From NCBI RefSeq assembly GCF_016904955.1, contig NZ_JADIKE010000031.1, positions 123,265 through 187,264 of the forward strand: a DNA stretch of 64,000 bases, given 5' to 3'. Positions 25,917-37,708 of this stretch are shown in pieces. Position 1 is the stretch's first letter; each line of letters begins with the position of its first letter. Source of the DNA: Dyella flava (GTDB taxonomy: Bacteria > Pseudomonadota > Gammaproteobacteria > Xanthomonadales > Rhodanobacteraceae). The notes beneath the pieces are model-generated. The model was not told where the DNA came from and ran no database searches. It saw only the letters and a list, made by a program, of their open reading frames with translations. Made by a program: the position numbers and the translations under genes.

Positions 25917-27812
25917 TCACTTCTCTCCAATTTCGTTACGGCGAAGCGGGACCACGTTGCCCGGTTGGGCAACATCACTCCAGCAGAATGATGGAAGCAG
26001 GCTGGACACGCAGTTCCGAAGTTCTTCCTCGTCATAACGGCTTACGGCGTCAGTGGCCTTGGCCATCTGTGCCTGTAGCAAATCCCAGGAAACCGGACGG
26101 TGCTGCGCCAGGAAAATCTTGTTGTGGGTCGTCGCGCTGTAGTTTTCCAAGGGATGGAACAACTCTTCGAACAGTTTCTCGCCCGAGCGCAAGCCGGTAT
26201 ACACAATCGGAACTTCCGTGCCAGGTTTCTTGCCGGCAAGGCGGATCATTTGTTCGGCCAGATCGCGGATCTTGACCGGCTCGCCCATATCGAGCGCGAA
26301 GATCTCGCCGCCATTGCCCAATGCCGCAGCCTGCAGAATCAGCTGGGTGGCTTCGGGAATGGTCATGAAGTAGCGCGAGATTTCCGGATGCGTCACCGTT
26401 ACCGGGCCACCCGCCTGGATCTGCTGACGGAACAACGGCACCACGGAACCAGCCGAATCCAACACGTTGCCGAATCGCACCGTGATGAAATGGGTGTTCG
26501 AATGCGCATTCAGGTTCTGGCACCAGATCTCGGCGATGCGCTTGCAAGCTCCCATTACGCTGGTGGGATTGACGGCCTTGTCGGTGGAAATCAGTACGAA
26601 GCATTCCACCCGCGTCTCACTGGCCAGATCGGCCACGGTGCGAGTCGCCAGCACATTGTTGCGGACTGCGGTGCGTAATTGACCTTGCAGCATGGGGACA
26701 TGCTTATACGCGGCAGCATGGAAAACCACCTGCGGCATGACATCCGTGAATACATGGCGCATGGCGACAGCGTCCCCGCAATCGGCCAGGATGCTGTTGA
26801 GCAACAGCTCCGGATAAGCCGCGCGAAGTTCCTGCGAGATCTGATAAAGGTTGTACTCGCACGATTCCACGATGGTGAGCGCATGCACACCGAGCCGGGC
26901 CACCTGGCGGCATAGCTCCGAACCGATCGAGCCACCGCCACCGGTGATCAGGACGCGCCGCCCGGTCAAGGTCTCGCGAATTCGGGTCCAGTCCAGTTCC
27001 ACCGCGTCGCGGCCAAGCAAGTCCTCGATCGATACTTCCTTGATCTGATTGAACTGGGCGCGGCCGGCAACAACGTCCTCAAGCTTGGGAACAGTGCGAT
27101 AAGGCAGACCGGTGTGATCGCATAATTCGACGACCTTGCGCATTTCACGCGCGCTGGCGCCCGGCAATGCAATCAACAGCATCTGGACGGCCGCCTCCTT
27201 GGCCACATCCGGAAGTTGCTCCAGCGTGCCCAATACAGGCTTGCCGTTGATGCGCGCACCACGCAAGGAGCGCTGATTGTCGACGAACCCCACCACCATG
27301 TAACGGCTGTCGCGATGCAGATCACGAGCAAGCGCCTCGCCGGCACGATCGGCACCGACGATCAGCACGCGCTGGGTCTTCGCATTCATGAAAAGATCGA
27401 TGCGGCTGTCCTTCCAGAAGCGGTAGGCCAGCCGAGGCGTCCCCAGGAACAACGCCAGCACAAACGGATACAGCAGCAGGATCGAACGCGGCACGCCTTC
27501 GAGGCGACCATAAAAGAACAGTGCAACGCCAATCGCTACGGCACCCACCACCGCTGCGCGCAGGATGTTCCAGAGATCCGGCAGACTGGCAAAACGCCAC
27601 ACGCCTTTATAGAGGCCCGTCCACGCGTAGACCAATCCCTGCACCAGCAGCACGATCGGGAATTCAAAAGCTTCGAACGTCACCGGCAGCTGAGGATCCA
27701 GCGCGTAGCGCAGTTCTTTTGCCACCCACCAGGCAAGCGCCGTGATGAGCAGATCGTGCATGACTACGGCAATTCGCGGATGAACTATGCCGACCCATTT
27801 ACGTACGGACAT
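25917..27812 (-). CDS. nucleoside-diphosphate-sugar epimerase/dehydratase (CapD/WbpM type)
   Basis: A 631-residue membrane-bound sugar-nucleotide 4,6-dehydratase. Four N-terminal membrane helices (residues ~1-130) lead to a CoA-binding-like domain (VLIVGADRAGEALA, ~150) and then the SDR catalytic domain with LITGGGGSIGSE (~285) and the family active-site block ISTDKAVNPTSVMGACKR (~412). WbpM/CapD enzymes convert UDP-GlcNAc to 4-keto-6-deoxy sugars for O-antigen or capsule. It overlaps the WecA-like transferase by 14 bases and abuts galU, consistent with an envelope polysaccharide unit. Confidence 0.94.
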   Translation of the reverse strand: MSVRKWVGIVHPRIAVVMHDLLITALAWWVAKELRYALDPQLPVTFEAFEFPIVLLVQGLVYAWTGLYKGVWRFASLPDLWNILRAAVVGAVAIGVALFFYGRLEGVPRSILLLYPFVLALFLGTPRLAYRFWKDSRIDLFMNAKTQRVLIVGADRAGEALARDLHRDSRYMVVGFVDNQRSLRGARINGKPVLGTLEQLPDVAKEAAVQMLLIALPGASAREMRKVVELCDHTGLPYRTVPKLEDVVAGRAQFNQIKEVSIEDLLGRDAVELDWTRIRETLTGRRVLITGGGGSIGSELCRQVARLGVHALTIVESCEYNLYQISQELRAAYPELLLNSILADCGDAVAMRHVFTDVMPQVVFHAAAYKHVPMLQGQLRTAVRNNVLATRTVADLASETRVECFVLISTDKAVNPTSVMGACKRIAEIWCQNLNAHSNTHFITVRFGNVLDSAGSVVPLFRQQIQAGGPVTVTHPEISRYFMTIPEATQLILQAAALGNGGEIFALDMGEPVKIRDLAEQMIRLAGKKPGTEVPIVYTGLRSGEKLFEELFHPLENYSATTHNKIFLAQHRPVSWDLLQAQMAKATDAVSRYDEEELRNCVSSLLPSFCWSDVAQPGNVVPLRRNEIGEK

Positions 27813-28845
27813 AACGAACCTTGTATCGATCTCGCTGGATCATGCGGCGCTTGGCAGACAACCAAACGACCGCTGCGATCACATATGTGACGATGCAGGC
27901 TACTAGCCCCATCCCTGGCATCTCCCAGGCCAACGCCGCCAACGGCGCTGCCACCAGCAGATTCCACCCCCCATACCACGCCGTTGCTACGGCATGCGTA
28001 TGGCCCCTGCGCACAATCCATTGATACAGATGTTCGCGGTGCGCAGTGTACCAGCGGCGTCCACCCACAATACGAGTAAGCAGAGTAAGGGTGGCATCCG
28101 TCACAAAAGCTGAACTGAGGATCAGGGCGGGCCAGAGCAGCAGCCAGTTCACCCGCCAAAGCATGGCGGTCAACGCGAACAGGAGCAGGCCCACACTGCC
28201 GCTTCCTACGTCTCCCATAAAGATCCGGGCCGGGGCCCGGTTGTAGCACCAGAACCCAAGACAGGCCGCGGCCACGCAGGCTGATGCTCCGGCCAGGGCC
28301 GCCTGACCAGCAAGCCACCCCACTATGCCAAGGCCACCGGCGACGAAAATGCCCTGCTGCGCCAACAAGCCGTCAATACCATCCATAAAGTTGTGCAGGT
28401 TGATGCTCCACGCCCCCGCTAAAACCAGCAGCGGCAGCCACAACCAACTCGGCCCATGGAGCAGCAAGGACGCCGAAAGCAGGGCTGCTGCAAGAATCTG
28501 CACCCCGAAGCGGGGCAACGCCGGCAAAGAGCGGTGGTCGTCCCACCATCCAATCCAGGCGACCAGCACAAATGCCACCAATAATGTGATGACTATGTGA
28601 AGAGGCCAGGCGGCCGGCGCATAGAGCAAACAGATTGGTACCGTCAGCAGCACGGATACGACGATGCCAATACCTCCGCCACGCGGCGTCGGAATCTTGT
28701 GGGAACGACGCTGTCCCGGTTGATCGAACATACCGCGCCGGTGCGCATAGGCAATAGCAGCACGCACCACGCCCAAGGCAATCAGGAAGGCAATGAGAAT
28801 GGCGATCGCGATCGGGGCAGACATGGCCACGACGGCATCACTCAT
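27799..28845 (-). CDS. glycosyltransferase family 4 / undecaprenyl-phosphate sugar-1-phosphate transferase
   Basis: A 348-residue polytopic enzyme of the WecA/WbpL/MraY family, with about ten helices. The Mg2+ and substrate motifs are WWDDH (~100), HNFMDGIDG (~151) and IFMGDVGSG (~208), and HREHLYQ is the WecA-type cytoplasmic motif. It transfers a HexNAc-1-phosphate from UDP-sugar to undecaprenyl phosphate and so starts O-antigen or other lipid-linked glycan. It overlaps lapB by 8 bases and the dehydratase gene by 14. A start at 28824 is also possible. Confidence 0.93.
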   Translation of the reverse strand: MSDAVVAMSAPIAIAILIAFLIALGVVRAAIAYAHRRGMFDQPGQRRSHKIPTPRGGGIGIVVSVLLTVPICLLYAPAAWPLHIVITLLVAFVLVAWIGWWDDHRSLPALPRFGVQILAAALLSASLLLHGPSWLWLPLLVLAGAWSINLHNFMDGIDGLLAQQGIFVAGGLGIVGWLAGQAALAGASACVAAACLGFWCYNRAPARIFMGDVGSGSVGLLLFALTAMLWRVNWLLLWPALILSSAFVTDATLTLLTRIVGGRRWYTAHREHLYQWIVRRGHTHAVATAWYGGWNLLVAAPLAALAWEMPGMGLVACIVTYVIAAVVWLSAKRRMIQRDRYKVRYVRT

Positions 28846-30013
28846 TGGCTACACCATGAATCGGCCGGATCGTGCTCCAGCCTTTGCAACTTGGACATTG
28901 CCAGTGATGCGCCTTGGTACCGAAGCCACAATGGCTGCATCGATACATCGCCTGCCCTTCGAGCAGCTTGTGCGTCAGGTCGCGCAGGATCAAGAAATTC
29001 TCTCTTGCCTCGCCTTCGATCTTGTCCATGGTGGCATCGATCAATGCCATCAGGCCGCGCACGGATGGACGCTGACGCAGCTGCGAAGTAAGGAACTCGA
29101 TCGCCGGCTTTTCGCCATCGCGCTTCTGGTACAGGTGGGTAAGCGCCAATACCGGCGAGATGCCGTGATAACGGGCAAGAATGTCTCGCAGGAAACGCTC
29201 GGCGCGCTCCATCTGCCCCGAACGCGCATAGCTGTCGAGCAGAGGCGGCAGGATTTCCGGCACGAAGGCGATGTCCGCGCTGACCGCACGCTCGTACGCA
29301 TCGACCGCATCGGCATGCTGCCCTTCTTCTGCATGCAAGCGACCGGTGAGCATAAATGCGCGCACGCAATCGGGTTGGCAGGCGAACGCATGTTGCAGGT
29401 ATTCACGCGCCTCGGTCCGCGCACCATGCTGACGGGATTGCTCCGCCAGCTCGCAATAAAACTGCGCGATGGTGGTGACCTCCTCTTCACCCGTCATGGT
29501 TTCCAGGCGGCGGGCGTGCTCGATCGCCTTATGCCAATCACGCTCGTGCTGATAGATGGCAATGAGGTGGCGCAAGGCCGAAGGCGCATGCGCATTCATC
29601 GCCACCAGGTCGGAGAACAATGCTTCAGCTCGGTCAAGCAGACCGGCGCGCATGTAGTCTTCGCCCAGTTCCAGCAGGGCCACGGTCTTCATGCCTTCGG
29701 ACAAACCCGGCCTGGAGACAAGATGCTGATGCAGACGGATAGCTCGATCCACTTCGCCACGACGCCGGAAAAGATTGCCTAACGCTAAGTGCGTTTCTAC
29801 GGTGTCGCGGTTGTATTCGGCCAGTTTCAGGAAGACTTCGATCGCCTTGTCCTGCTCCTCATTGAGCAGGTAGTTCAGGCCGCGGAAATAGTCGGAGGAC
29901 AGCTCGCTCACTTGCGCCCCGGAACGACGTACACCGGCACGCCGAGCGGTCCACCAGCCGCTTAGAAAAGCCGCCGGTATGAGGAGAGCCAGCAGCGGAT
30001 AGAGAGCACTCAT
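28838..30013 (-). CDS. lapB: lipopolysaccharide assembly protein LapB
   Basis: A 391-residue inner-membrane protein. One N-terminal helix (~3-22), then tandem TPR repeats (~60-340), and a C-terminal rubredoxin-like metal site (CSHCGFGT and CPSCKGW, ~355-375). LapB regulates LPS amount by guiding LpxC to FtsH and joining LPS transport. The ATG overlaps the lapA stop by ATGA, as in E. coli lapAB. Position between ihfB-lapA and a WecA-like gene links LPS control with polysaccharide initiation. Confidence 0.96.
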   Translation of the reverse strand: MSALYPLLALLIPAAFLSGWWTARRAGVRRSGAQVSELSSDYFRGLNYLLNEEQDKAIEVFLKLAEYNRDTVETHLALGNLFRRRGEVDRAIRLHQHLVSRPGLSEGMKTVALLELGEDYMRAGLLDRAEALFSDLVAMNAHAPSALRHLIAIYQHERDWHKAIEHARRLETMTGEEEVTTIAQFYCELAEQSRQHGARTEAREYLQHAFACQPDCVRAFMLTGRLHAEEGQHADAVDAYERAVSADIAFVPEILPPLLDSYARSGQMERAERFLRDILARYHGISPVLALTHLYQKRDGEKPAIEFLTSQLRQRPSVRGLMALIDATMDKIEGEARENFLILRDLTHKLLEGQAMYRCSHCGFGTKAHHWQCPSCKGWSTIRPIHGVANE

Positions 30014-30270
30014 GGGGTTTTCGACGCCTTCGCACCCACGGCCTTCCCGGCGCGCCGTCGCTCACGACGGTGTTGCGTGGTGACACCGAGCCAGGCGGTC
30101 AGGCCGCCAAGAATCCAGCCGAGTGCAAGCGCCACCAGCAGGGCTGCGCCCTTGGGGACTTGGACACGCGCAAAGGCCAGGTCATAGCCGACGAGGTCCG
30201 CATTGAGCGCCCCGAGCACTACTCCCCCGGCGATGAACAGCATCAATAGCAGCATGACGATCAATCGCAT
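30010..30270 (-). CDS. lapA: lipopolysaccharide assembly protein LapA (DUF1049)
   Basis: An 86-residue protein with two membrane helices (~5-25 and ~42-64) and a short basic tail (TQHRRERRRAGK), the usual LapA form. It partners LapB in LPS assembly at the inner membrane. It lies between ihfB and lapB, the common gammaproteobacterial order, and is translationally coupled to lapB. Confidence 0.93.
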   Translation of the reverse strand: MRLIVMLLLMLFIAGGVVLGALNADLVGYDLAFARVQVPKGAALLVALALGWILGGLTAWLGVTTQHRRERRRAGKAVGAKASKTP

Positions 30271-30350
30271 CGCGAGACTTTACCTGATTGCCCGTAAACG
30301 GCACAGGCGGTCGATGCAAACAATTCAGCCAAAATCGCCCTTTCTCGATG

Positions 30351-30394
30351 CCCACGAAAAAGAAAAGGCAGGATCGGCCAAGGGCCGCCTGCCT
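30351..30394 (-). terminator. rho-independent terminator after ihfB
   Basis: On the minus strand a 7-bp stem (30388-30394 with 30366-30372) is followed by a T-rich tract (complement of 30357-30366). It lies ~28 bases after the ihfB stop and separates ihfB from lapAB, which then need their own promoter or partial read-through. Confidence 0.8.
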
Positions 30395-30421
30395 GTCGGA
30401 TAAGAATTAAGCGAGGAAGGA

Positions 30422-30724
30422 TCAGCCTTCCTGCCGTTGCTCCAGATGCATGTTGACGCGTTCGCGCAACTCTTTGCCGGGCTTGAAGTGCGGAACATGC
30501 TTGCCGGGCAATGCCACGGCATCGCCGGTCTTGGGATTGCGTCCCATGCGAGGAGGCCGGTAATGCAGGGCAAAGCTGCCGAAACCGCGTACTTCGATGC
30601 GTTCGCCGCTGGCCAGAGCCTGGCTCATTTGTTCGATGACGTTCTTGACCGCCAGCTCAACGTCGCCAAACGCAAGATGGGTCTGGCGCCTTGCCAGCGC
30701 CTCAATCAGCTCGGATTTGGTCAT
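30422..30724 (-). CDS. ihfB: integration host factor subunit beta
   Basis: A 100-residue DNA-bending protein of the HU/IHF family. The N-terminal [14 protein letters not shown], the beta-arm region [23 protein letters not shown] and the EVRGFGSF strand identify the beta subunit. It pairs with IHF-alpha and bends specific sites for transcription, replication and recombination. It follows rpsA, the classic rpsA-ihfB order. Confidence 0.97.
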   Translation of the reverse strand: MTKSELIEALARRQTHLAFGDVELAVKNVIEQMSQALASGERIEVRGFGSFALHYRPPRMGRNPKTGDAVALPGKHVPHFKPGKELRERVNMHLEQRQEG

Positions 30725-30756
30725 GGGTCCCCAATGTCCGTGACGTGGAACGAGTT

Positions 30757-30777
30757 GGGGCGGCGAAACGCCGCCCC
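30757..30777. terminator. 9-bp GC hairpin between rpsA and ihfB
   Basis: Perfect stem 30757-30765 with 30769-30777 and an AAA (or TTT) triloop. No T run follows on the minus strand, so it is more likely an mRNA processing or 3' protection element than a strong terminator. Confidence 0.5.
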
Positions 30778-30791
30778 ACTGCAGGCACTAA

Positions 30792-32465
30792 TCAGTCAGC
30801 CTTGTTGAGCTGCTCTTTCAGCAGCGCACCAAGCTTGGTCGTGCCACCCGACGCGGACGAATACTCGGCCATGGCGTCTTGCAGCTCTTCCTCGTCCTTG
30901 GCGCGAATCGACAGCGACAGCTGGCGACCCTTGCGGTCCATACCGGTGAACTTGGCCTCGACCTTGTCGCCCAGCTTCAGATGCTGGGTAGCATCGTCGA
31001 TGCGCTCCTTGGCGATGTCGCTGGCGCGGAGGTAACCCTCGACGCCGTCGCCCAGGTCGATGACTGCACCCTTGGCGTCCACTTCCTTCACGGTACCGTT
31101 GACGATGGTGCCGCGCGGATGGAAAGCCATGAAGTGGCCGAACGGATCCTGCTCCATCTGCTTGATGCCGAGCGAGATGCGCTCACGCTCCGGATCCACG
31201 GCGAGCACCACGGCCTCGATCTCGTCGCCCTTCTTGAAGTTGCGAACGAGGTCTTCGCCGGAAGCCTGCCAGGAGATGTCGGACAAGTGCACCAGACCGT
31301 CGATGCCACCGTCCAGGCCGATGAAGATGCCGAAGTCGGTGATCGACTTGATCTGACCGGATACCTTGTCGCCCTTCTTGTGCATGGCGGCGAAAGCTTC
31401 CCAGGGGTTCGAGCGGGTCTGCTTGATACCCAGCGAGATGCGGCGACGCTCTTCATCCACGTCCAGCACCATCACTTCGGTCTCATCACCAACCTGCACG
31501 ACCTTGGCCGGATTGACGTTCTTGTTGGTCCAATCCATTTCGGAGACGTGGACCAGGCCTTCGACGCCCGGCTCGATCTCGACGAAGCAGCCGTAATCGG
31601 TGACGTTGGAGACCTTGCCGAACAGGCGGCTACCGACCGGGTAACGACGCGAGATGTTCACCCACGGATCGTCGCCCAGCTGCTTGAGGCCCAGCGACAC
31701 GCGGTTGCGCTCGCGGTCGTACTTCAGCACGCGCACGTCCAGCTCATCGCCGACATTGACGACTTCGGACGGATGACGCACGCGCTTCCACGCCATGTCG
31801 GTGATGTGCAGCAGGCCGTCGATACCGCCCAGGTCCACGAACGCACCGTAGTCGGTGAGGTTCTTGACCGTGCCCTTCACCACGGCGCCTTCGGTCAGGC
31901 GCTCCAGCAGCTTCTCGCGCTCTTCGGAGAACTCGGTCTCGACGACGGCGCGGCGGCTGACCACCACGTTGTTGCGCTTGCGGTCCAGCTTGATGATCTT
32001 GAACTCAAGTGCCTTGCCTTCCAGGTACACCGGATCGCGCACCGGACGCACGTCGACCAGCGAGCCCGGCAGGAACGCGCGGACATCCTTGATGTCGACG
32101 GTGAAGCCACCCTTGACCTTGCCGGAGATCATGCCGGTAATGGTCTCTTCCTTGTCGAAGGCCTGCTCGAGGTCGTCCCATACCATGGAACGCTTGGCCT
32201 TCTCGCGGGAGAGCTTGGTCTCGCCGAAACCGTCTTCCAGGGCGTCGAGGGCAACCTTCACCTCATCGCCTACCTGCACTTCCAACTCACCCTTCTCGTC
32301 CTTGAACTGCTCGATCGGGACGATGCCTTCGCTCTTCAGGCCCGCATTGATCACAACGACGTCGTTGCGGATTTCCACAACGATACCGGTGACGATGGCG
32401 CCCGGCTTCAGCTTAGAGATGGCCTGTTGGCTCTGTTCAAACAGCTCGGCAAAACTTTCAGTCAT
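30792..32465 (-). CDS. rpsA: 30S ribosomal protein S1
   Basis: A 557-residue protein with six S1 (OB-fold) RNA-binding repeats, the full gammaproteobacterial length. The start [12 protein letters not shown] at 32465 is the standard S1 N-terminus; repeated [10 protein letters not shown], DYGCFVEI- and [15 protein letters not shown] strands mark repeats 3 to 5. It unfolds mRNA at the ribosome. The 162-bp gap behind cmk contains a perfect 16-bp palindrome (TCATGCCGCGGCATGA, about 32587-32602) and likely holds the rpsA leader, where S1 autoregulates in E. coli. Confidence 0.98.
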   Translation of the reverse strand: MTESFAELFEQSQQAISKLKPGAIVTGIVVEIRNDVVVINAGLKSEGIVPIEQFKDEKGELEVQVGDEVKVALDALEDGFGETKLSREKAKRSMVWDDLEQAFDKEETITGMISGKVKGGFTVDIKDVRAFLPGSLVDVRPVRDPVYLEGKALEFKIIKLDRKRNNVVVSRRAVVETEFSEEREKLLERLTEGAVVKGTVKNLTDYGAFVDLGGIDGLLHITDMAWKRVRHPSEVVNVGDELDVRVLKYDRERNRVSLGLKQLGDDPWVNISRRYPVGSRLFGKVSNVTDYGCFVEIEPGVEGLVHVSEMDWTNKNVNPAKVVQVGDETEVMVLDVDEERRRISLGIKQTRSNPWEAFAAMHKKGDKVSGQIKSITDFGIFIGLDGGIDGLVHLSDISWQASGEDLVRNFKKGDEIEAVVLAVDPERERISLGIKQMEQDPFGHFMAFHPRGTIVNGTVKEVDAKGAVIDLGDGVEGYLRASDIAKERIDDATQHLKLGDKVEAKFTGMDRKGRQLSLSIRAKDEEELQDAMAEYSSASGGTTKLGALLKEQLNKAD

Positions 32466-32627
32466 GTTGATTCCAGAAATAAGAAAAGGCCCTCGACCCA
32501 CTGCGCGCCGTCGGATGTTTGCGCGTGGGCAGGCCCACCAGTTGTGGGTGTTTCAGGATCGCTCCCTGGCACCGTTGACCCAAAACCTCATGCCGCGGCA
32601 TGAAGCACCAAAGCCGCCGCAACCGTT

Positions 32628-33308
32628 TTACGGTTTCACGACGGCCAAAACTTTCGCGACCACGTCTTCGATCCCCATGCCGGTGGTATCGACCAGCACT
32701 GCATCGTCGGCGGGTTTGAGCGGCGCAACGGCTCGCGAGGCATCGCGGGCGTCACGCGCTTCAATTTCGCTCCGAAGGGACGCAAGTGTAACGCTTAGCC
32801 CCTTTTCCTTCAACTGCTTATAGCGCCTTTTCGCCCTTTCGGCAGCGCTGGCAGTGAGGAATACCTTGAACGGCGCATCCGGAAAGATCACCGTGCCCAT
32901 GTCCCGTCCATCGGCCACCAGGCCGGGGGGCTTACGGAAGCTTAATTGCAGGTCCACCAAGGCCTTACGGACGGAAGGCACCGACGCGATCGCCGACGCC
33001 GCCGCACCGGCGGTTTCGGTCCGCAGCTCGTCTGTGGCATCATGACCATTGACGATCACCCGCGTTTCGCCATCATGAGGCGCCCCCCGGAACTGGATCC
33101 GGATGGCTTCAGCACAGCGGGTGACCGCAGCAGCGTCGGACAAGTCCAGTCCGGCTGCCCCTGCCGCATAACCCACCGCGCGATACAAGGCACCCGAATC
33201 CAGCAAGCGCCAGCCCAAGTGCTCGGCGACGAGCCGGCTGATGGTGCCCTTGCCTGATCCGGAAGGTCCGTCAATGGTGAGTACGGGCACAGGCGGACTT
33301 GTTTGCAT
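32628..33308 (-). CDS. cmk: cytidylate kinase
   Basis: A 226-residue (d)CMP kinase. The P-loop is [10 protein letters not shown], the CMP-binding [10 protein letters not shown] and the [13 protein letters not shown] block are intact. It phosphorylates CMP and dCMP for nucleotide salvage and synthesis. The start at 33308 drops a six-residue upstream reading. Order cmk-rpsA-ihfB-lapA-lapB matches other Gammaproteobacteria. Confidence 0.97.
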   Translation of the reverse strand: MQTSPPVPVLTIDGPSGSGKGTISRLVAEHLGWRLLDSGALYRAVGYAAGAAGLDLSDAAAVTRCAEAIRIQFRGAPHDGETRVIVNGHDATDELRTETAGAAASAIASVPSVRKALVDLQLSFRKPPGLVADGRDMGTVIFPDAPFKVFLTASAAERAKRRYKQLKEKGLSVTLASLRSEIEARDARDASRAVAPLKPADDAVLVDTTGMGIEDVVAKVLAVVKP

Positions 33309-33417
33309 GGACTGACCTGATGGCACGGGAAGTGCTTAGCTTAACGTGTTTACAGGGGGTTCCAAGCACATGCTTTCCGGTTCTGCATCAACGATCATCC
33401 CGTACCAACTACCCGCC

Positions 33418-33675
33418 ATGAACGACCTCCAACGCGAGTTCGAGCAAGCCGTTACGGACATCAAGCGGCTGGGCGAACGCCCCGACAACGACACCTTGCT
33501 CAGGCTGTACGCGCTCTACAAGCAAGGCATCGACGGCGACGTTCATGGTTGCGATCCCGGCTTTTTCGACTTCATCGGCACCGCCAAAAAGGAAGCCTGG
33601 ACGCTGCTGAAAGGCATGTCGCAGGACGAAGCCAAACGCCAATACATAGCGTTGGTACGACAATTGCTGATCTGA
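33418..33675 (+). CDS. acyl-CoA-binding protein (ACBP)
   Basis: An 85-residue four-helix acyl-CoA-binding protein. The family core LYALYKQGIDGDV, followed by PGFFDFIGTAKKEAW and the Lys/Trp residues that contact CoA, is clear. It would buffer cytosolic acyl-CoA. The ATG at 33418 (MNDLQREFE) is the natural start; upstream extension is unconserved. It is divergent from cmk and lies 81 bases before the dienoyl-CoA reductase, which suggests a shared link with fatty-acid breakdown. Confidence 0.93.
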   Translation: MNDLQREFEQAVTDIKRLGERPDNDTLLRLYALYKQGIDGDVHGCDPGFFDFIGTAKKEAWTLLKGMSQDEAKRQYIALVRQLLI

Positions 33676-33729
33676 GCCTCATCTGCCCCATCGGGGCCAC
33701 TTGCGCCCAGGTCGCTTAGCGGGCACATT

Positions 33730-35775
<2,046 letters not shown>

Positions 35776-36006
35776 CAAGGCGCTGTAAGTATCTAACGGG
35801 AATCAGAAAAGGAAGCGCCCCGCCAGCGACGCGTCGGTATTGGCTCTGGGGAGGGATGCCGAATACCGCGGGGGTAGCGTCGCTGCGGGGCGAGGGTCAG
35901 CGGCACTCGGGGGGAGGGGGTCAGTGCCGCGACAGGGACTATATTATGATCGACGCGATACAGAATCAAATATATATTTGGAGCTCCATTTATACGAAAG
36001 TCATAT

Positions 36007-36918
36007 ATGTTTGATTTTCGCCAACTCCGTTATTTCATCGCCGTCGCGGAAGAATTGAGCTTCACCAGGGCCGCGCAGCGCCTGCACCTTTCACAGCCGC
36101 CGCTATCCCAGCAGATTCAGGCCCTTGAGCAAGATCTGGGCATACGTCTGCTGGAGCGTGACAAGCGGAACGTGACATTGACCGAGCCAGGTCGAATGTT
36201 CCTTGAACAGGCTCGCCAGATCCTGGCGATGGCTGAAGATGCCCGCTCCCTGGTGACCGAAGCCGCCGCCGGCTTCAGCGGCCACCTGAAACTGGCCTAT
36301 ACCGTGTCGGTCTCATTCCACCCGGCCCTGCCCCAGACGTTGCTCCGGCTTGGGCAAAGAGCGCCCAACATCCGGGTGTGGTTGAGCGAGATGTATACCG
36401 AACCGCAATTTGCCGCCGTGCGTTCGGGCCAGATCGACGTGGGCTTCGTACGTGATGTACCCAGCCATGAAGACGACGCGCGCGCGTTGCGGCTGGATAT
36501 CATCGATCACGAACCACTGCTGCTTGCCCTGCCCGCCGGCCATCGCCTGGCCGGGCGCAAAAGCCTGGAACTGGGTGAGGTCGCCGGCGAACCCTTTGTG
36601 ATTCAGCCACGCGAACTGGCCGCCACGCTTTATGACCGGCTGGTTCAGCTCGCCGCCAAAGCCGGTTTCCATCCGGTTGTGCGTCAGCAGGCCCAGCAGA
36701 TCAACGGCCTGATTGCCCTGGTGGCGGCTGGTATCGGCCTGGCGCTGGTTCCCGCCAGCATGCAGGTCGTCAAGCTGGCTGGCGTAAGCTATGTGCCTTT
36801 GGCCGATCCGGATGCCTACCTCCTGCTCGCGGTGGCCAGCCGGGCTGAAAACCCACCGCCGGTGGTCTTGCAGTTCCTGGAAACGGTCGCTGATGCCAAA
36901 GCGGCCCTGGGCTTGTGA
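36007..36918 (+). CDS. LysR family transcriptional regulator
   Basis: A 303-residue LTTR with the N-terminal winged helix (FTRAAQRLHLSQPPLSQQI, ~19-37) and a two-lobe effector domain (~90-300) like CatR/BenM-type regulators of aromatic or acid metabolism. The 231-bp gap before it (35776-36006) is unusually AT-rich near the start, with AATATATATT and TGGAGCTCCA palindromes at ~35968-35985, which could hold its own operator. No divergent target gene is adjacent, so the regulon is unknown. Confidence 0.93.
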   Translation: MFDFRQLRYFIAVAEELSFTRAAQRLHLSQPPLSQQIQALEQDLGIRLLERDKRNVTLTEPGRMFLEQARQILAMAEDARSLVTEAAAGFSGHLKLAYTVSVSFHPALPQTLLRLGQRAPNIRVWLSEMYTEPQFAAVRSGQIDVGFVRDVPSHEDDARALRLDIIDHEPLLLALPAGHRLAGRKSLELGEVAGEPFVIQPRELAATLYDRLVQLAAKAGFHPVVRQQAQQINGLIALVAAGIGLALVPASMQVVKLAGVSYVPLADPDAYLLLAVASRAENPPPVVLQFLETVADAKAALGL

Positions 36919-36941
36919 TAAGTCGTTCAAATAGTTATACT
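36913..36941 (+). promoter_or_regulatory. sigma-70 promoter for rpmJ
   Basis: TTGTGA (36913-36918), a 17-base spacer and TATACT (36936-36941) lie 41 bases before the rpmJ start, partly inside the end of the lysR gene. Confidence 0.6.
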
Positions 36942-36981
36942 TGCGCGCTTTCTTTGACTCATCTCGTTTCAGGAGCCTGCC

Positions 36982-37107
36982 GTGAAGGTGCTTTCCTCTT
37001 TGAAGACCGCCAAGCAGCGGCACCGTGACTGCAAGGTTGTGCGCCGTCGCGGCAAAGTGTTCGTGATCTGCAAGAGCAACCCGCGCTTCAAGGCGCGTCA
37101 GCGTTGA
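36982..37107 (+). CDS. rpmJ: 50S ribosomal protein L36, C-minus (zinc-free) type
   Basis: A 41-residue basic protein starting at GTG (36982) with AGGAG seven bases upstream. The sequence [16 protein letters not shown] begins the alternative L36 form (as in E. coli YkgO); only two Cys remain (DCK and ICK), so the four-ligand zinc site of canonical L36 is absent. It is the second-copy or sole L36 in many Xanthomonadales. A tandem terminator follows. In E. coli the zinc-free form is induced under zinc limitation; here a normal promoter is visible and no Zur site was recognised. Confidence 0.95.
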   Translation: MKVLSSLKTAKQRHRDCKVVRRRGKVFVICKSNPRFKARQR

Positions 37108-37131
37108 TCGCAGCTGCGAACTACTAAAAGA

Positions 37132-37190
37132 GCCGCTGAAAAGCGGCTTTTTTATTGAGCCTGTTCCAGCCGCTGCAAAGCGGCTTTTTT
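37132..37190 (+). terminator. tandem rho-independent terminators after rpmJ
   Basis: Two near-identical hairpins: GCCGCT-GAAA-AGCGGC with six T (37132-37153) and AGCCGCT-GCAA-AGCGGCT with six T (37168-37190). A textbook double terminator for the single-gene rpmJ unit. Confidence 0.92.
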
Positions 37191-37282
37191 AATGGCCGCG
37201 TTTCGGCGGCCATGAACCGGCCTTTGATGGACGCGCCGGCCGCCACCCCTCTTTGCGGCGAAGCCGCTTTATCGCGGCGTTC

Positions 37283-37665
37283 TTAAGGATGCTCTGATCA
37301 ATTCTGCGTGGGCGGCATGATGTCCAGAAGGCTCGCAGGCTGTGGCGCGTGGCGCAGGGAAGACTGGCTGTCTTGCCAAGCCGCGCGGTACAGCCTGCGG
37401 GCCTTCTGGACATCACCCCGTCATTTTAAATTCAATACGTTGGGGCCAGTCCTGTCTGTCCGCATGCCTTCCTCGCTCCTCAAAGCCGAGTACATCCATG
37501 TACTCTCCCCGCGTGCGGTCCGTCGTCTCGACAGCCAGACAGTCTGCCTTCCTCGCTCCTCAAGGCCGGGCTCCATGTACCCTCCCCGCGTGCGCCGACG
37601 TCCCTATGGCCTGCGAACAGACAGGACCGGTGACGCCCGCGCAGAATTGATCAGAGCATCCTTAA
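37283..37665. repeat. 383-bp non-coding MITE-like element
   Basis: Terminal inverted repeats of 32 bases (37283-37314 and 37634-37665) differ at one position; both ends carry TTAA. Inside are a long hairpin (37319-37343 with 37390-37414, 24 of 25 paired) and two ~50-base direct repeats (37465-37517 and 37545-37594). No convincing protein is encoded. Ends, size and lack of a gene fit a miniature inverted-repeat transposable element or a dispersed structured repeat. It fills most of the 601-bp gap between rpmJ and the CPBP gene; the rest (37191-37282) shows only GC-rich short palindromes. Confidence 0.8.
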
Positions 37666-37708
37666 TGGATACATTCGAGCCGCCGATCCTCATTGCTGGG
37701 GAAGCGTC

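Noticed and set aside
30879..32603. 574-codon plus-strand frame
   Set aside because: Antisense shadow of rpsA.
37465..37594. Two direct repeats considered as a CRISPR array
   Set aside because: Only two diverged copies of ~50 bases with no regular spacers and no cas genes.
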